From NCBI GenBank assembly GCA_964035015.1, contig OZ036002.1, forward strand, positions 13,882,199 to 13,946,198: a stretch of DNA of 64,000 nt, read 5' to 3'. Positions 34,513-45,848 of the stretch are shown piece by piece. Position 1 is the first letter of the stretch. Every line of letters begins with the position of its first letter. A program made the position numbers and the translations under genes. Origin of the DNA: Corallium rubrum (Eukaryota; Cnidaria; Anthozoa; Scleralcyonacea; Coralliidae). Under the pieces are notes generated by a model. It was not told the origin of the DNA. It saw only the letters and a program-made list of their open reading frames with translations, and did no database searches.

Positions 34513-35340
34513 AGCCCGGCGCACACTAGTGCAAGTTGCACGCACAGATGTCATTCGTGACCAATTGCGTGCGACGAAAATCCTAGTGTGCGCGGAAAAT
34601 ATACAGGATTTTTGTCACTCGTGTCGTGAACAACAAATATCAAACATGTTTGATATTTTCTGTCATTCGTGACAAAAATTCCTAGTGTGCGGCAAAAACC
34701 TAACTCGCAACTCTTCGCAGCAAAGAAGTGCGCATGCGTGTTATTCCCCCAAACAACATGGCGGATAGTGAACAAGATGATTTGTCAGACGACGAAGATA
34801 TCTTGCTATTTCTTTTGCTGATACGGAGACGTCGAAGACGTCTGACGGCGGCTAATCGCCCTTTATGGACGAAACGATGGATTTTGAGAAGACAAAGGCA
34901 AGGAGTCTATGATAATCTTATTCAAGAACTGAACAGAGGATCCTGAAAAATTCCGTCAATATCACCGGCTTGATAGGCAATCCTTTGAGGATATCTTACG
35001 GATAAGTTATCCTCCTTTGAGGATAATTTATCCTCCAAAATTGCTTCGGTGACCAGTTCACTACGTGGTTCACTAGTATGTTCACTATCCGCCATGTTGT
35101 TTTGGGGAATAACACGCATGCGCACTTCTTTGCTGCGAAGAGTTGCGAGTTAGGTTTTTGCCGCACACTAGGAATTTTTGTCACGAATGACAGAAAATAT
35201 CAAACATGTTTGATATTTGTTGTTCACGACACGAGTGACAAAAATCCTGTATATCTTCCCCGCACACTAGGATTTTCGTCGCACGCAATTGGTCACGAAT
35301 GACATCTGTGCGTGCAACTTGCACTAGTGTGCGCCGGGCT
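34513..35340. mobile_element. PIF/Harbinger deletion derivative with 250-bp TIRs
   Basis: The first about 256 bases (AGCCCGGCGCACACTAGTGC onward) reappear nearly identically in reverse at the right end. TGA flanks both sides (34510-34512; 35341-35343), giving a 3-base duplication. Each TIR includes an ATGGCGGATAGTGAACA start. The inner 250 bases keep the N-terminal coding part of a transposase. Few differences between the TIRs suggest a young insertion. Confidence 0.88.
34758..34946 (+). pseudogene. Harbinger transposase N-terminal fragment
   Basis: Starts MADSEQDDLSDDEDI, then RRRRRRLTAANRPLWTKRWI and LRRQRQGVYDNLIQEL, the Arg-rich WxxxW/LRRQxxGxYxNLxxEL region typical of PIF/Harbinger transposases. 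Shortly after, the expected DPEKFRQYHRLDRQSFEDIL segment continues in a different frame up to about 35000, then the element is deleted. The DDE catalytic domain is absent, so it cannot move itself. Confidence 0.85.
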
Positions 35341-35343
35341 TGA

Positions 35344-35384
35344 GAGGCAGCGCCCTAACAGCACACGCCGCCCGTGCTCCCCTG
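35344..35384 (-). mobile_element. 5S-rRNA-like SINE, copy 2, displaced head
   Basis: GAGAGGCAGCGCCCTAACAG to CCGTGCTCCCC matches 48213-48255 in the intact SINE. It is separated from its body (33650-33920) by the MITE and the Harbinger derivative. Confidence 0.8.
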
Positions 35385-35512
35385 AAAATTTCAGACAACA
35401 AAGAAGGAGTGATGAGCTTTCGGCGTGATATAAAAATTTACTTCTTGTACCCAAATTAAAGAAGATGCAGTACAAAAATGGATGGGGGGCATTTTTTTGG
35501 GGACACCCTGTA

Positions 35513-35918
35513 CACCTGCTGTTTCAAATTAAATGTGGAATGTATAATCAGTCGCATAAAAACGTAATGTGCTAAAGAACATAGAAGTGATAGGGTAGGA
35601 AAGCGTGGATTTTTTAACGTTGTAATTGAATTCGACACAGCAGAAATTTGGTGTTGGGGAAATGGGAATTAAATGGCTGAATTGCGGCGGAACCTGTATG
35701 GCGGTCAAATTGTATTCGCTTGCATGTTTATTAATTCAACGTGCCGAATTTAATGGTTTCAAACATTGAATTATTGCCGCATTTAATTGCTGAATTGAGT
35801 TCAACACCATTTCACATGTGAGCAATAATCATGTGGCTTATTTAAAAACATTTTTAACATTCAGATGGATTTTGCACAAATTAAAGGCAAAGTCGAGCGC
35901 TCGACATTTTACGCCTAA
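35513..35918. other. No recognised gene
   Basis: AT-rich. A loose inverted pair GTTGGGGAAATGG...GAATTGAGTTCAACACCATTT at 35650-35820 may be another MITE. Confidence 0.4.
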
Positions 35919-36917
35919 AGGCCGAGACACACCGGACGCGAAACCGTAATGCGACGCGATTTTCCAGTTTTTAAAAGAGAATAAAATTACCCTAGAAACG
36001 AACATTTGGAGGTTTTGTATGGACTAGAATGAACAATGTCATTGTTATTTTACCAAGCAGTGGCGTCGTGGCCGGGGGGTCGCGGTTTCCGGTCACGACT
36101 ATCACTTTTGAGTTGTGCCACGAAACGTCGGGAAGTTGAATGTCTGCTATACAAGAAGACATTTCGGACAGTAATTATCGATCTCGTCATAACAATAAAT
36201 ATCATTCGGATAGAGTAAAGAAACACCAACATATTCCATTATTCCATACAAACATTGCGAATCCTTTCCAGGTTTGTCTCTTTAATACGCCTGTTTTAGG
36301 CCACATAAAAAAATATCCCGGTTTGTCATCAGCGCCCGCGTCTGAAAATCGCGCCGCATTTTCATTTTATTTATTTTTTAAATATATTCAATAATTTATT
36401 TTATAAATATATTAAAAAATTAGAGGATTTATTGGAACAACAGGGATACTATCCCATTTGCCAGGGCTCAGTGTACGGCAGCTAAAAAGACTCTGTTTTA
36501 TATCGGACTGGTTTATATTATATTTAGTTCCGTTTTACATTTTATATCCGTTTTTAAGTTGGGAATAATTAATAAGGAGAAATAAAAAATTAAAAAAAAA
36601 GCGCATGCCTCATTTACTTTTTGAAAAAGTTCTGATGAGAAACCGGGATATTTTGTTATTTGGCCTTATACTCGGGCAATCGTCGAATTTAATTCGGAAT
36701 TAAGTATGTTTTATCGTTTATGCGAAGCTAATTGCCTAATTCTTATGTATATATGTGATATGTTGGAAAAACCTTGTTGTTTGTCGGAAAAATTGTGCTC
36801 TTGGCCACCCCTAAAATCTCTGAGCCACGACGCCCTTGTGAGGGACGAATTTGTTCGCCTCCGAAATTACAAAAATCGCGTCGCGTTACGGTTTCGCGTC
36901 CGGTGTCCCTCGCTCGG
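35919..36917. mobile_element. MITE (GACACACCGGACGCGAAACC ends) with an inner MITE
   Basis: GACACACCGGACGCGAAACC mirrors GGTTTCGCGTCCGGTGTC, with GACGCGATTTT inward on each side. At 36294-36670 lies a second inverted-repeat element (TTTTAGGCCACATAAAA; AAACCGGGATATTTTGTTAT). Confidence 0.8.
36294..36670. mobile_element. Inner MITE (AGGCCACATAAAAAAATATC ends)
   Basis: TAGGCCACATAAAAAAATAT, CCCGGTTT against AAACCGGGATATTTTGTTAT, TTGGCCTTATA. Nested in 35919-36917. Confidence 0.75.
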
Positions 36918-36920
36918 TCG

Positions 36921-37075
36921 TAAAGCCTGTTTTCCAACGAGGTGGAATTTTGCGCGCGGAGCGGAAATTTTCTAGGTCTTGTAATTTCTTGGGTGAAACT
37001 AATTAGAAAAGACAAAGAAAAATTCCGCTCCACGCGCAAAATTCCGTCTAGTGGAACTGTGGAAAACTGGCTTAT
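36921..37075. mobile_element. Palindromic MITE, GGTTTTCCACTAGGCG-like
   Basis: TAAAGCCTGTTTTCCAACGA mirrors GTGGAAAACTGGCTTATA, with GGAATTTTGCGCGCGGAGCG arms. It abuts the preceding MITE directly. Confidence 0.75.
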
Positions 37076-38090
37076 AATGCACTATTGCAGGCAATCCAGC
37101 TTAGCCAGTACAAATTAGTTAAATTCTTTGACTTTATTCAAGTTCATCAATTTGGTTTGCATTGTAGATATATAAATTCGTAGTTAATTTTCGTGGTTAA
37201 TACAATCTCGCACCCAAAGCCTAATACCGGCACGCAAATGAAGGCTCTGGGCTGTCGCCGGGAATCGAAAAACCAGTTGCCGATATGCAGGTAAGAATTA
37301 GTTGTTTTTAAAAGAGCATGCGCAGGCAGAAATATGTGATCGAGATCTTCGCAAATGAAAGGAACCGATGTTTTTTTGGGTTGCACTGGATAAGTCATTA
37401 CAAAACTAAACAGAGAAGGTCTACAAATTAAAGATAAACTGTTCTAGGCATCATTAATTTTGATATAGCATGCTTTGATAAATTAATAGTTTGCAATTTT
37501 GTGGAGCTGTCAATCAAGTAATTTTACTTGGCTTGCCGACACGTGACATCAAATTTTGTATTAATATTTTGTGAATAGATAAGAAAGAAGGGTACAGCTT
37601 CTCATATACTTTTGCTTTGTATACGTTTATTGTTGGAGTTTTGTTAGTTACGATTGACACGAATTGCGATTGTTTTATGACAATAACCAGTATTTTAGAG
37701 TTGATTTAAAGTCAGTCGTTTATAGTTAGCCAATCAAAACACTTACCGATAGCAAAACATGCCGTTTATCAAATGACCTAACGACCTTCGCGAATTTGAT
37801 CCGTTTACTTTAATTGTATCACCTTGAATAATCCTATAGCATTGCATTGATTGGAGTAGACCCTGTTGAAGCGGATTAAGTGTTGAAGTCAAATCGCGCA
37901 TGTTGTTTCTCCTTGTTGTGTTTACATGAAGAAGATTGAAAGTTTTCGAAACGGATGACTGAAGTTAATCCACGCAGTGGAGTGGATTACTAGTGCGTGT
38001 CGTGCTAATACATCAGTCATTTGATTTGACTCAATTGCAGCGTTGCCCATCCCCCCCCCCCCGGGACAATGCCGGGGGCATTTGTTCTCT

Positions 38091-38262
38091 CAGACCCCCG
38101 TTTACACGATGCCGGTACAATTTGAAAACGGAACAAAATCATGCCGTTTAGGCCTTGCGTTTACACGATACCGGCACAAAAATAACATGAAATGTTATAT
38201 GCTGTGTTTGCATACCGGCATGATTTTGTTCCGTTTTCAAATTGTCCCCGGGGCGGTGCCGG
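38091..38262. mobile_element. MITE related to 23111-23273
   Basis: Shares CCCCGTTTACACGATGCCGG, TTTGAAAACGGAACAAAATC and CATACCGGCATGATTTTG with the 23111 element, but rearranged, with a doubled inner copy and a degraded right end. Confidence 0.75.
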
Positions 38263-38293
38263 GCATTATGGTTGCTGCTACACACCCAACATG

Positions 38294-38440
38294 TCCTCTC
38301 ACTTAGAATTCATGATTATCCTTAATTGTCAAAATGTTAGAATTCATGATTATCCTTAATCTTAGGGGACTTCTTTCTCCCACATGCGGGATGTTAAACT
38401 TAATTGCATATAACTAAAAAACCTATACGGGTGTTGTGGT
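38294..38440. mobile_element. Partial MITE related to 9263-9682
   Basis: CTCTCACTTAGAATTCATGA and CTTAGGGGACTTCTT, GCGGGATGTTAAACT match the reverse complement of the right half of the 9263 element. The other end is missing. Confidence 0.75.
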
Positions 38441-38639
38441 CGGGGCAACGCTGGAATTGACTGATGCACAAATGGCAGACATTGAGGGAAGCACAGAAAG
38501 TAGTGTTCCAAAACCGAAAACAATGCTCCAATCAAATCGGAGGCCTTATTCTGATGGGACAGCCGGACAGGCTACGTCTTGTGAAACTGTTCTAGTGTAC
38601 AAAAGTTATGTTACGTTTACCTGATTAGCTAATATGTAA

Positions 38640-41600
38640 ATTACAAAGCTGTTCTGAATTTTTAAAATAACATGCATGATTATAATATTCCATGCAAGGT
38701 TTCTTGTCAAAGAATATTCAAGCCATCTCATTTAATATTTTACAAAATATAACTGACAACTTTTTTACCTCCTAGCTGGCTTTCCCTCCCAAAATAGAAC
38801 TTTCCCCGTGTGGCTTAGTACCAGTAGTTTACTCTTGGATACATCACTTTGATAATGTTATAAGGCCAACGGACACCTCTCCGCTCTCGGAATGCATAAC
38901 AAATGCTGCAAAATTCTTTACATGGTAACTAAATTAGAACAGACTGTATAAAGAGAAGAACAATTATTATTTTATATATATATATATATATATTAATTAT
39001 TAGCCTTGTTACAATAACTTTAATTAATAGATTAATAGTTGTGCTGTGCATATATCTCCTTTGCTGTCAGTTGGGGGAGGTTAATAAAAACACGGGCTGC
39101 CACCATTTGGAAAAACCCATCTTGGAATGAGCTGCAAATGTGCAATATGTTTTTTATGCCCCTTTGAATCTGTTACTGTCTATATTACTCTGCATATAAT
39201 TGAGCAATTGCACACACAATTAACTTGGTAGAATAATTTATAGTTCCTATATAATAGAATTAATTTGTGGTTTAATTAACACAATACACAAATAATATTA
39301 CATGTATTTTATATTTGCTAAGCTTTCAATCTGAACAGCTCACAAATAATATATTGCCACTAATTTTCACTTCTATTACAATTTGTCACCATGTATGCAA
39401 ACATTCAAAAAAATCATTTCTATACTAATTTCTTCATTAATTTATTTGATGGACAGGTTTCTACATTTGTTACTAATAATTTGCTAGTTAACAATAATTA
39501 CCATTAACAGAGATTGACTCTAGCCCTTTCTGTTTCACCACCATGGTGGTCCAGGTTTTAGTATTTTACTCTGGCTAATATATGCCAGACAATTTATTTT
39601 TATTTTTTTTACTCGTCAAGGGAAAAGGTCTTGTGGTGAAAGGGTTAAAAACTCATTTCTTTTCCAAACCTTTTTCAAACTCAAACTTTTATTGTGGTGG
39701 TCCTTTAGTATTTTACTCTGGCTAACACAGACAATTTACTCGTCAAGGGAAAAGATCTGGTGGTGAAAGGGTTAACACCTTCTTATGGAGGATCCTCAGT
39801 AGTTTATGGTGATTTATTATGTACTGTATTAACAAAATTAATGTCTGCTCAATTATTAGGATACCAGATTACCAGGGTGAAACTAATGTAATTATTTGAA
39901 AATAATGCCAGAAAATATACCGGTTGTTTTCAAAACCAACTCTGCACACTGTTCCCCACTCTAACTGGAGAATTCCTGTAGGCCAATGCAGTTGTTAAGC
40001 TATTTCATACTTTAGAGTGACATATTTTTATAATTTGAATGAATTTCAGTACATTGAGAGTACAAAATGTAGATTTGGGTTGATTTGTAGAGAGAAACCC
40101 ATATCAAACAAAATGATAAAGTTCCCATAAATTCTTACTGAAACACTGTAGTATACTTCTGCTGTAGTATACAAATGATGTCAAACAATTTCCTGGAGAA
40201 GCTTTCTTTGTTTAACAAAAGTAAACATTTTTAAATATTTTAAAGATATTGTGCATGTGAGACTGACATGTCAGCTAAACCTAATTCCATAATAAACATT
40301 AACATCAGAAGTCTTGAATTTAAATTCTATTTGAAGAGTATAATATCCAGTGAAGTGATATAAATCAATGTACATGTAATTATTTGTGGTTGTACAATCA
40401 TTTTGACTATCGCTCACTCACAGCTGAAATTTAAAAGTCATTTTTCAATTCACAATAGTCTTGTGATTTAGAACAAAAATTAATAAATTAGTTGTGCAGC
40501 TATCAGAGATGATGAAAGATGAAACCTATTGTTCTTGGTATAAAGATGTGCTCACTGGATAATACAATTAACTTTCCAAGTGTAAAGCTTGCCTTGCATT
40601 TGGTTGGTTCAGACATGTTTTAGGTGATGGAATGTTTCCTTTGTTTTAACAGAAATCAAATCAATGAGGATTAGGAAGTCATTTTTACCATAATTAAATA
40701 GTTCTGGGCTGAAACCTTGTTGCTATTATAAAACCAAGTGTCAAAATATTTAAAGGTAGGCAGGTTTAATATGAAGAGCTGTATTATAATATTCACTGTC
40801 TATAATCAGTTAATAAAAGACATGAATATACAACACACTACTTGATCAAGTTGGACATCTATGGAGAGAAATTTTCCATGCATTAACCTGCTTTGATATG
40901 CTAGCTGACCCATATGACCTTAATATTTTGTTCTTGTCCCAAAAAAAAAGCCATATTTTAGCCTGTGACTATTAAATTAATAACATGCATCAATCCATTT
41001 GTTTGTATCGTTGCTAAAACAGCATATATCCAAAAGCAAATATTATGTTCATTTCATAGTTATTTCTGTTCACAAAACTATCACGAGGTGTAATGGCCAA
41101 GTAAACACGACTTCTGCAAAGCTAAATAGAAACGGAAATGAATAGACACCCTGACAATTGGATAAATATTATTCTTATAAAATCTACCCGCGTTTTTCAA
41201 CAACTACCCGAGTTTGGTCTTGCTCTGTCGCTTGCAGTTCTTTATGTGCAGACTAATTGTTTCAATTGAGCGTCGAATGGTTCAAAATCAATTATCCTGA
41301 TTGTTTTGTAGCACCAGTTTTATATACTACAAATGAGAATTTGAAAGCTGGAACGGCTATTAAAAACTAAAGAAATATCACGCACAGCCTTTAACCGAGG
41401 TGAACGGGACAGTACATTTGCACTACAGATCTGACAGCCCTGACGAGGTTTTGGCGAAACAGGAAACTTGGCACAAAACGTTTTGGTTCGTTGTCCATTC
41501 ATGAACAACGATTAACTGAATGCAACATGAAGGCAGTTCCAAAAACATTCTCGTTTCAAATACTGGTTTCTTATTTCAATTTTACAAGCAATTCAAATCA

Positions 41601-42110
41601 TTGTCCTACAGGATTGTAAATTAATACAGACCACAGTGAGTCAACGTGTCACCTATGGTGTACATGTCGGGGCAGATCAACTTTTATATAACTTAACTTA
41701 TACCAAGCCAGAATCTATTTAATTTAAAAAGTCCAATGTTTATTTTTCCGAATCGTCTAGCGACTCATATTATAAACTGCTGATCATTTCTTCCTCGACA
41801 TTTGAAAGATTTTCCCCCATAATAAGCATAAATATCGCTATTATTTAGACGACGAAATTTAATACGATGAAGATCGCAAATTACCTTTCAGGTGAACTGC
41901 AAGAGGTCATTGGATCAGCTATCCAGTCGTCGATATCGAGCACAGAAAAGCCATTTGGATACCAGCAGATTGGAAAATCCACATCACCTCTTTCAGTTTG
42001 CCCTTGGGGTCCTTTGCGGCAACATAAATCTACCACTATTTAAATAAGATAAAAGCATATTCGACTTCTTAGGCAACCCACTTGGCAAAGCCAACGACGT
42101 TTGTATGCAG
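38640..42110. other. Long AT-rich interval, no recognised gene
   Basis: No ORF over 62 codons and no clear exon. One pair of direct repeats (39545-39647 and 39695-39773) shares TTTTAGTATTTTACTCTGGC and TACTCGTCAAGGGAAAAG. There is an (AT)n run at 38972-38992. It lies downstream of the C/EBP gene and, unlike the preceding 30 kb, carries few palindromic MITEs. Confidence 0.6.
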
Positions 42111-42115
42111 TTTAC

Positions 42116-42121
42116 TTTATT
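42116..42121 (-). terminator. Candidate polyadenylation signal for the C/EBP gene
   Basis: AATAAA on the - strand about 135 bases after the stop codon. Confidence 0.5.
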
Positions 42122-42252
42122 CACTACAAACGTTTTTTTTCAAAAGTCACAATCCGGTAATTTAAAAAAATAATAAACTTTTACGACAAGTCCATGGTTC
42201 ATAGTCCTCTTATAAATTCCGAGCACTTCGCTATAAAATGATCGTCTTGGCG

Positions 42253-43119
42253 TCAGTCCAGCTGCGAGTCCGTCGACAACCCCAATTTTGAAAGATCAGA
42301 CTTTGCAAAATAGCTCCTGAGACGATGTAGTTCTTCCGTCAAAGTCGCCACCGCTGAGTGCAGATCTTCATTCTCCTCGGTCAGCTCACTGACTTGGCGG
42401 AATATTTCCACATTCTTCTCCTTGGTCTTCAAGCGGCTTTTTCTCACGGCGACGTTGTTGCGTTCGCGTTTTTGACGATACTCGTAGGTGTTCCTATCAA
42501 CATGCCCTGCTTTAACGGAGCTTTTTCGTCCTCTTGATCGTCTGCTCTTGAGTTTTCGGCTCTCGGATGGAAGCTCGGGTGAAGACGGTGCAGAACTACC
42601 AGAAGACTGAAGATCAAACGGTGTTGTCGGCACAGTTTGGCTGGTCGTCGATGCACTGTCGTCGCACTCTACGAGAAACGAGTTGCTCACATGCAGCAAG
42701 TTGCCAAAATCACTCTCCGGTAGAAATGCACTGAGCACATCTTGCTGTTGTAATCCTTTGAAGTCTTTCGGCGGCGAAGTGGAGACGAGTTCGAAGATGT
42801 CAGATTCTTGATTCGTGTCGAGGTCTATGTCTTCTAAGTACGGAGACAAATCCAGGGAAGGTTCACTAACATAAGGATCGTAGAAGCTTAGTCCAAACTC
42901 CGCATCAAGTGGAGCTTGATTCAAGCCGTCTAAACCAGATTCGAGGATGTTCAATACCTGAGGGTGCCTGCTTGGCACACCACTTCGACACGTTGGATAA
43001 AAAGAGTCGTTCGACTCCTTTTTAGCCAAAAATGCCGATGATGGATAGGCATAGAGAAACTGGTCGGTGTCCCTTAAAGGAGGTATTTTGGAGGCTGTTG
43101 TATAAACCTTCGTATGCAA
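42253..43119 (-). CDS. CEBP: C/EBP-family bZIP transcription factor (3' coding exon)
   Basis: The frame ends with a C-terminal bZIP. The basic region is YRQKRERNNVAVRKSRLKTK, carrying the N-x7-R DNA-contact pattern and the C/EBP-type RERNNxAVRKSR signature. A leucine zipper follows (VSELTEENEDLHSAVATLTE, with leucines at about seven-residue spacing). The N-terminal 190 residues are acidic and Ser/Pro-rich, consistent with an activation region. C/EBP proteins bind CCAAT/TTGCGCAAT-type sites as dimers. The frame is open from 43119 (a TTG codon) but contains no Met, and an in-frame stop lies just upstream. The ATG must therefore be in an upstream exon, with AG acceptors possible near 43088-43112. 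The coding end at 42253 is firm, the 5' border is not. Confidence 0.92.
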   Translation of the reverse strand: MHTKVYTTASKIPPLRDTDQFLYAYPSSAFLAKKESNDSFYPTCRSGVPSRHPQVLNILESGLDGLNQAPLDAEFGLSFYDPYVSEPSLDLSPYLEDIDLDTNQESDIFELVSTSPPKDFKGLQQQDVLSAFLPESDFGNLLHVSNSFLVECDDSASTTSQTVPTTPFDLQSSGSSAPSSPELPSESRKLKSRRSRGRKSSVKAGHVDRNTYEYRQKRERNNVAVRKSRLKTKEKNVEIFRQVSELTEENEDLHSAVATLTEELHRLRSYFAKSDLSKLGLSTDSQLD

Positions 43120-44130
43120 TTGTAAATTGACTTGTTAGTCAAGATGAAGTTTGCGTAAAAGAGGACGAGGAGAGGGCAGAGGCGAGGTTTTGTTGCCTGT
43201 AACCGGCGACTAATTATTTTTCTCGTTATCTTATTGGTCAGGAAGTCACGCGATCTAAGCAATGACGTCAACTTGAGTGGGATGAGTAATGAGTTTTGTG
43301 AGTGCGCGGTTTGCAATGTGCAGATCGACATTCGGATTTCCAGTTCATTTGCATCGGTATTCTTTTTGTTACATTAAAGTGCAAATGAGGACACTTACCT
43401 CAACAGGGTTAAAAAGCGGAAGCGCAACCAACTACCGTATTTCTTTTTCCGGATTATTGAGAGCGCCATCACAAGCGAATTCATCCCATATTTCCGGTAG
43501 GATGAAACTTGCATGACTTTGCAGTTTGCTATAAAAATCTAGCTTGCGCAATCAAAGCAATATAATGCAAGGTATTAAACGTGTGTTAAAGAAGGACGTA
43601 TACTTAAGGTTATACTACAAAGACCTTTTTTGTTGTATCAATATGCGCCCGGGTCACATCAACCGTGACGGAAACTGTGCAGTAAATCGGAATTCGTAGC
43701 ATCACTTCAAACCTTTTACGTTATTATGGTTCACTTTTGAATGTGTGGCTATTAAACAACGCTAGATTCGAGCTCTTCGTGTTATCTTACCGATGTCTAC
43801 CATGTGCCCACACGTTCCGCGTGGTTCTGATGTGATAATTCATAGCAAGACGCTTTGGAGCCAGCATTTTTATAATAAAATACGGTTACTACGGTATAAT
43901 TATGTCTAGGTCATTTAAGAACAATATCATTAATGGTCATAAAAATGATAAAACAAATATACAACACGCAGTGCATGGTATGGGCGAAGAAACTTGTCCA
44001 GACTCTTCAGGCATATATTTCAGGGTAGCAAGCATTTATCAAATTAACCCACACCATTATTTTATTTATATTATTGAACGGTAACTTTCCAGATTAGTAT
44101 GAATACAGCTCACAATGCAGTACAAATGTA
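43120..44130. other. Region upstream of C/EBP, no gene
   Basis: Presumed to hold the 5' exon and promoter of the C/EBP gene on the - strand, but I could not identify an ATG exon. A TGACGTCA-like core (GCAATGACGTCAACTTG) is at 43259-43275. Confidence 0.4.
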
Positions 44131-44133
44131 TAA

Positions 44134-44309
44134 TGGCCTGTTCACAATAGACCGAGTTACTTACCTCCAGGGGTGGGGGAAAGGGGGCAAGGATAGGAGT
44201 CATAGGCTTGGCCCTGTTTAGCATAAAATGTGATAAAATGCAACTACAGTTAATCACACACCCCCCACACCCCCCCCCCCCCCCCCCTCACACTTAATGT
44301 GAACAGGCC
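44134..44309. mobile_element. MITE (TGGCCTGTTCACA ends)
   Basis: TGGCCTGTTCACA mirrors TGTGAACAGGCC. A poly-C run (44262-44287) precedes the right end. Confidence 0.8.
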
Positions 44310-44659
44310 CACATGCTTAGTTAGGACTGCAGGGTAAATTAGATTTAGCCAAAAAAATTCCACTTATTTTTTTATTTAAAATTTCAAACCTTACTTGATT
44401 ATCAGGTATTTTTGACTGTAATTTAATTGTTGTCCCATTGTGTTTTGGGATCAGTAAATTTTTTGCTTACATAGCATACAGTTGCTGAAACATCAGAAAA
44501 CATTCTATATTTGAACAAACAATCTATTTATATATTCCCAGATTCACACCATTTACTATAATTAGTAATTTATCAGTGAAGTGGGTTGATCTTCACATGG
44601 GACTAGAACTCACCTCTTTACAGGCTTTGCACAACTCAAGTTGGTTAGCAGGATTAACT

Positions 44660-45260
44660 AGGTCTAGGATAATATACTAGAAAATTATCTTCATCTGAAA
44701 AATTATATTTATCTGTACTGTAAGTTAAAGTGCCTTTGAAACGAATTTTCACTTCAGTTTTCTATGATTGTATTTGGAAGAACATCTAACATAATGAATG
44801 GCTTTTACACACCTTTCAAATCTTATCCTATTCTTGAGTTATTAGATATGCAATTTGAGCAATGACATCACACCTTGTATGTGGGAGAAAAAGGAAAATC
44901 AGATAGGTCTTTTAATTGCTTTAACTAGACAAACCACACATTGCAGATGTAATCAGACCATACCCCAAGGAAGATTTTCAACATTTGATTCAGTTTAGTC
45001 AAACCAATCCAAAAATGATTGATTTTTTGTTTTCTCCCACATACAACGTGTGACATCATTGCTCAAATTACATAACCAATAACTCAAGAATGGGATGAGA
45101 CTTGAAAGGCATGTAAAAGCCATTTTTCATTATCTTAGGTGTTCTTCTAAATACAATCTTAAAAAACTGAAGTGAAATTTCGTTTGATAGGCACTTTAAA
45201 CTAGGTCTAGGATAATCTACTAGAAAATTATCTTCATCTGAAAATTTATCTGCACAGTAC
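44660..45260. repeat. Direct repeat of about 57 bases flanking a palindromic MITE
   Basis: ACTAGGTCTAGGATAAT through TTATCTTCATCTGAAAA occurs at 44660-44716 and 45200-45258, immediately outside the MITE at 44725-45199. It is much longer than any target duplication. Confidence 0.8.
44725..45199. mobile_element. Palindromic MITE (TTAAAGTGCC ends)
   Basis: Arms of about 165 bases: AAAGTGCCTTTGAAACGAA against GGCACTTT, TTTTACACACCTTTCAA against TTGAAAGGCATGTAAAA, GCAATGACATCACACC against GTGTGACATCATTGC. About 130 bases separate them. Confidence 0.88.
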
Positions 45261-45486
45261 GTTAATACCAGCAGAATTTTTGAAAAAATGTTAAATTGAA
45301 AAAGCAAAGTAAACACATGCATATCCTAACATTATAATATCCTATATCTTACATTATTCCCATAATTATATGGGATCATAAGTACATGTATATGTACTAT
45401 GCATAGTTGCATACTGTATGTGGAAAAGGTGATATACATGTATGGCACTGTACTTTTGTAAAAAATTAGAGAACATTTTTCAATAT

Positions 45487-45848
45487 TTAGGCATCCCATT
45501 CACCACTATCATTTGCCAATGATGAAACATTACTTGGTGGTGGTATCATGGATGATATCTTATCCATGGCTGACCCTCCACCAGTTTCATCAGCATTTCC
45601 AGACTTGTCTCCTCGTGACCCTGAGATTCCTTTCCTTCTCATTTGTAATTTGGTAAACAAGTCGCTCATGAGATCTCCACCACCACTACTAGTTCGTTCT
45701 TTTTCAGCTTTCTTCCTCTGCTTCCTTTCCTTCGCATTCTTGAGCTTTGCCTTCCCAGCACCACCAGCATTACGAATAGCTGCCATTAGGTCTGCCCTCT
45801 CACCACCACCACCCCCAGCACTAGTAGTTTCTTCACCCTCATCTGGTT
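45487..45848 (-). CDS. WASHC1: WASHC1 exon 3 (VCA region)
   Basis: The acceptor TATTTTTAG leads into EPDEGEETTS. Includes WH2-like, connector and acidic segments and the stop TAA at 45487-45489. The acidic tail keeps the penultimate-type Trp (EWDA) needed for Arp2/3 contact. Confidence 0.96.

Larger units (their letters stand above)
32713..35512. mobile_element. Tc1/mariner-like palindromic element, heavily interrupted
   Basis: TACAGGGTGTCCCCCAAAAA at 32713 is mirrored at 35512 by TTTTTGGGGACACCCTGTA. The arms are homologous for about 215 bases (GCCGAAAGC, GTCTGAAATTTT, CTACTCGCTTCCTG blocks). The right arm is split by a SINE that itself carries two insertions. TA ends and the ACAGGGTGTCCC terminus are mariner-style. 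A third terminus copy (GGGGCACCCTGTA) sits at 33500. No transposase remains. Confidence 0.8.
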
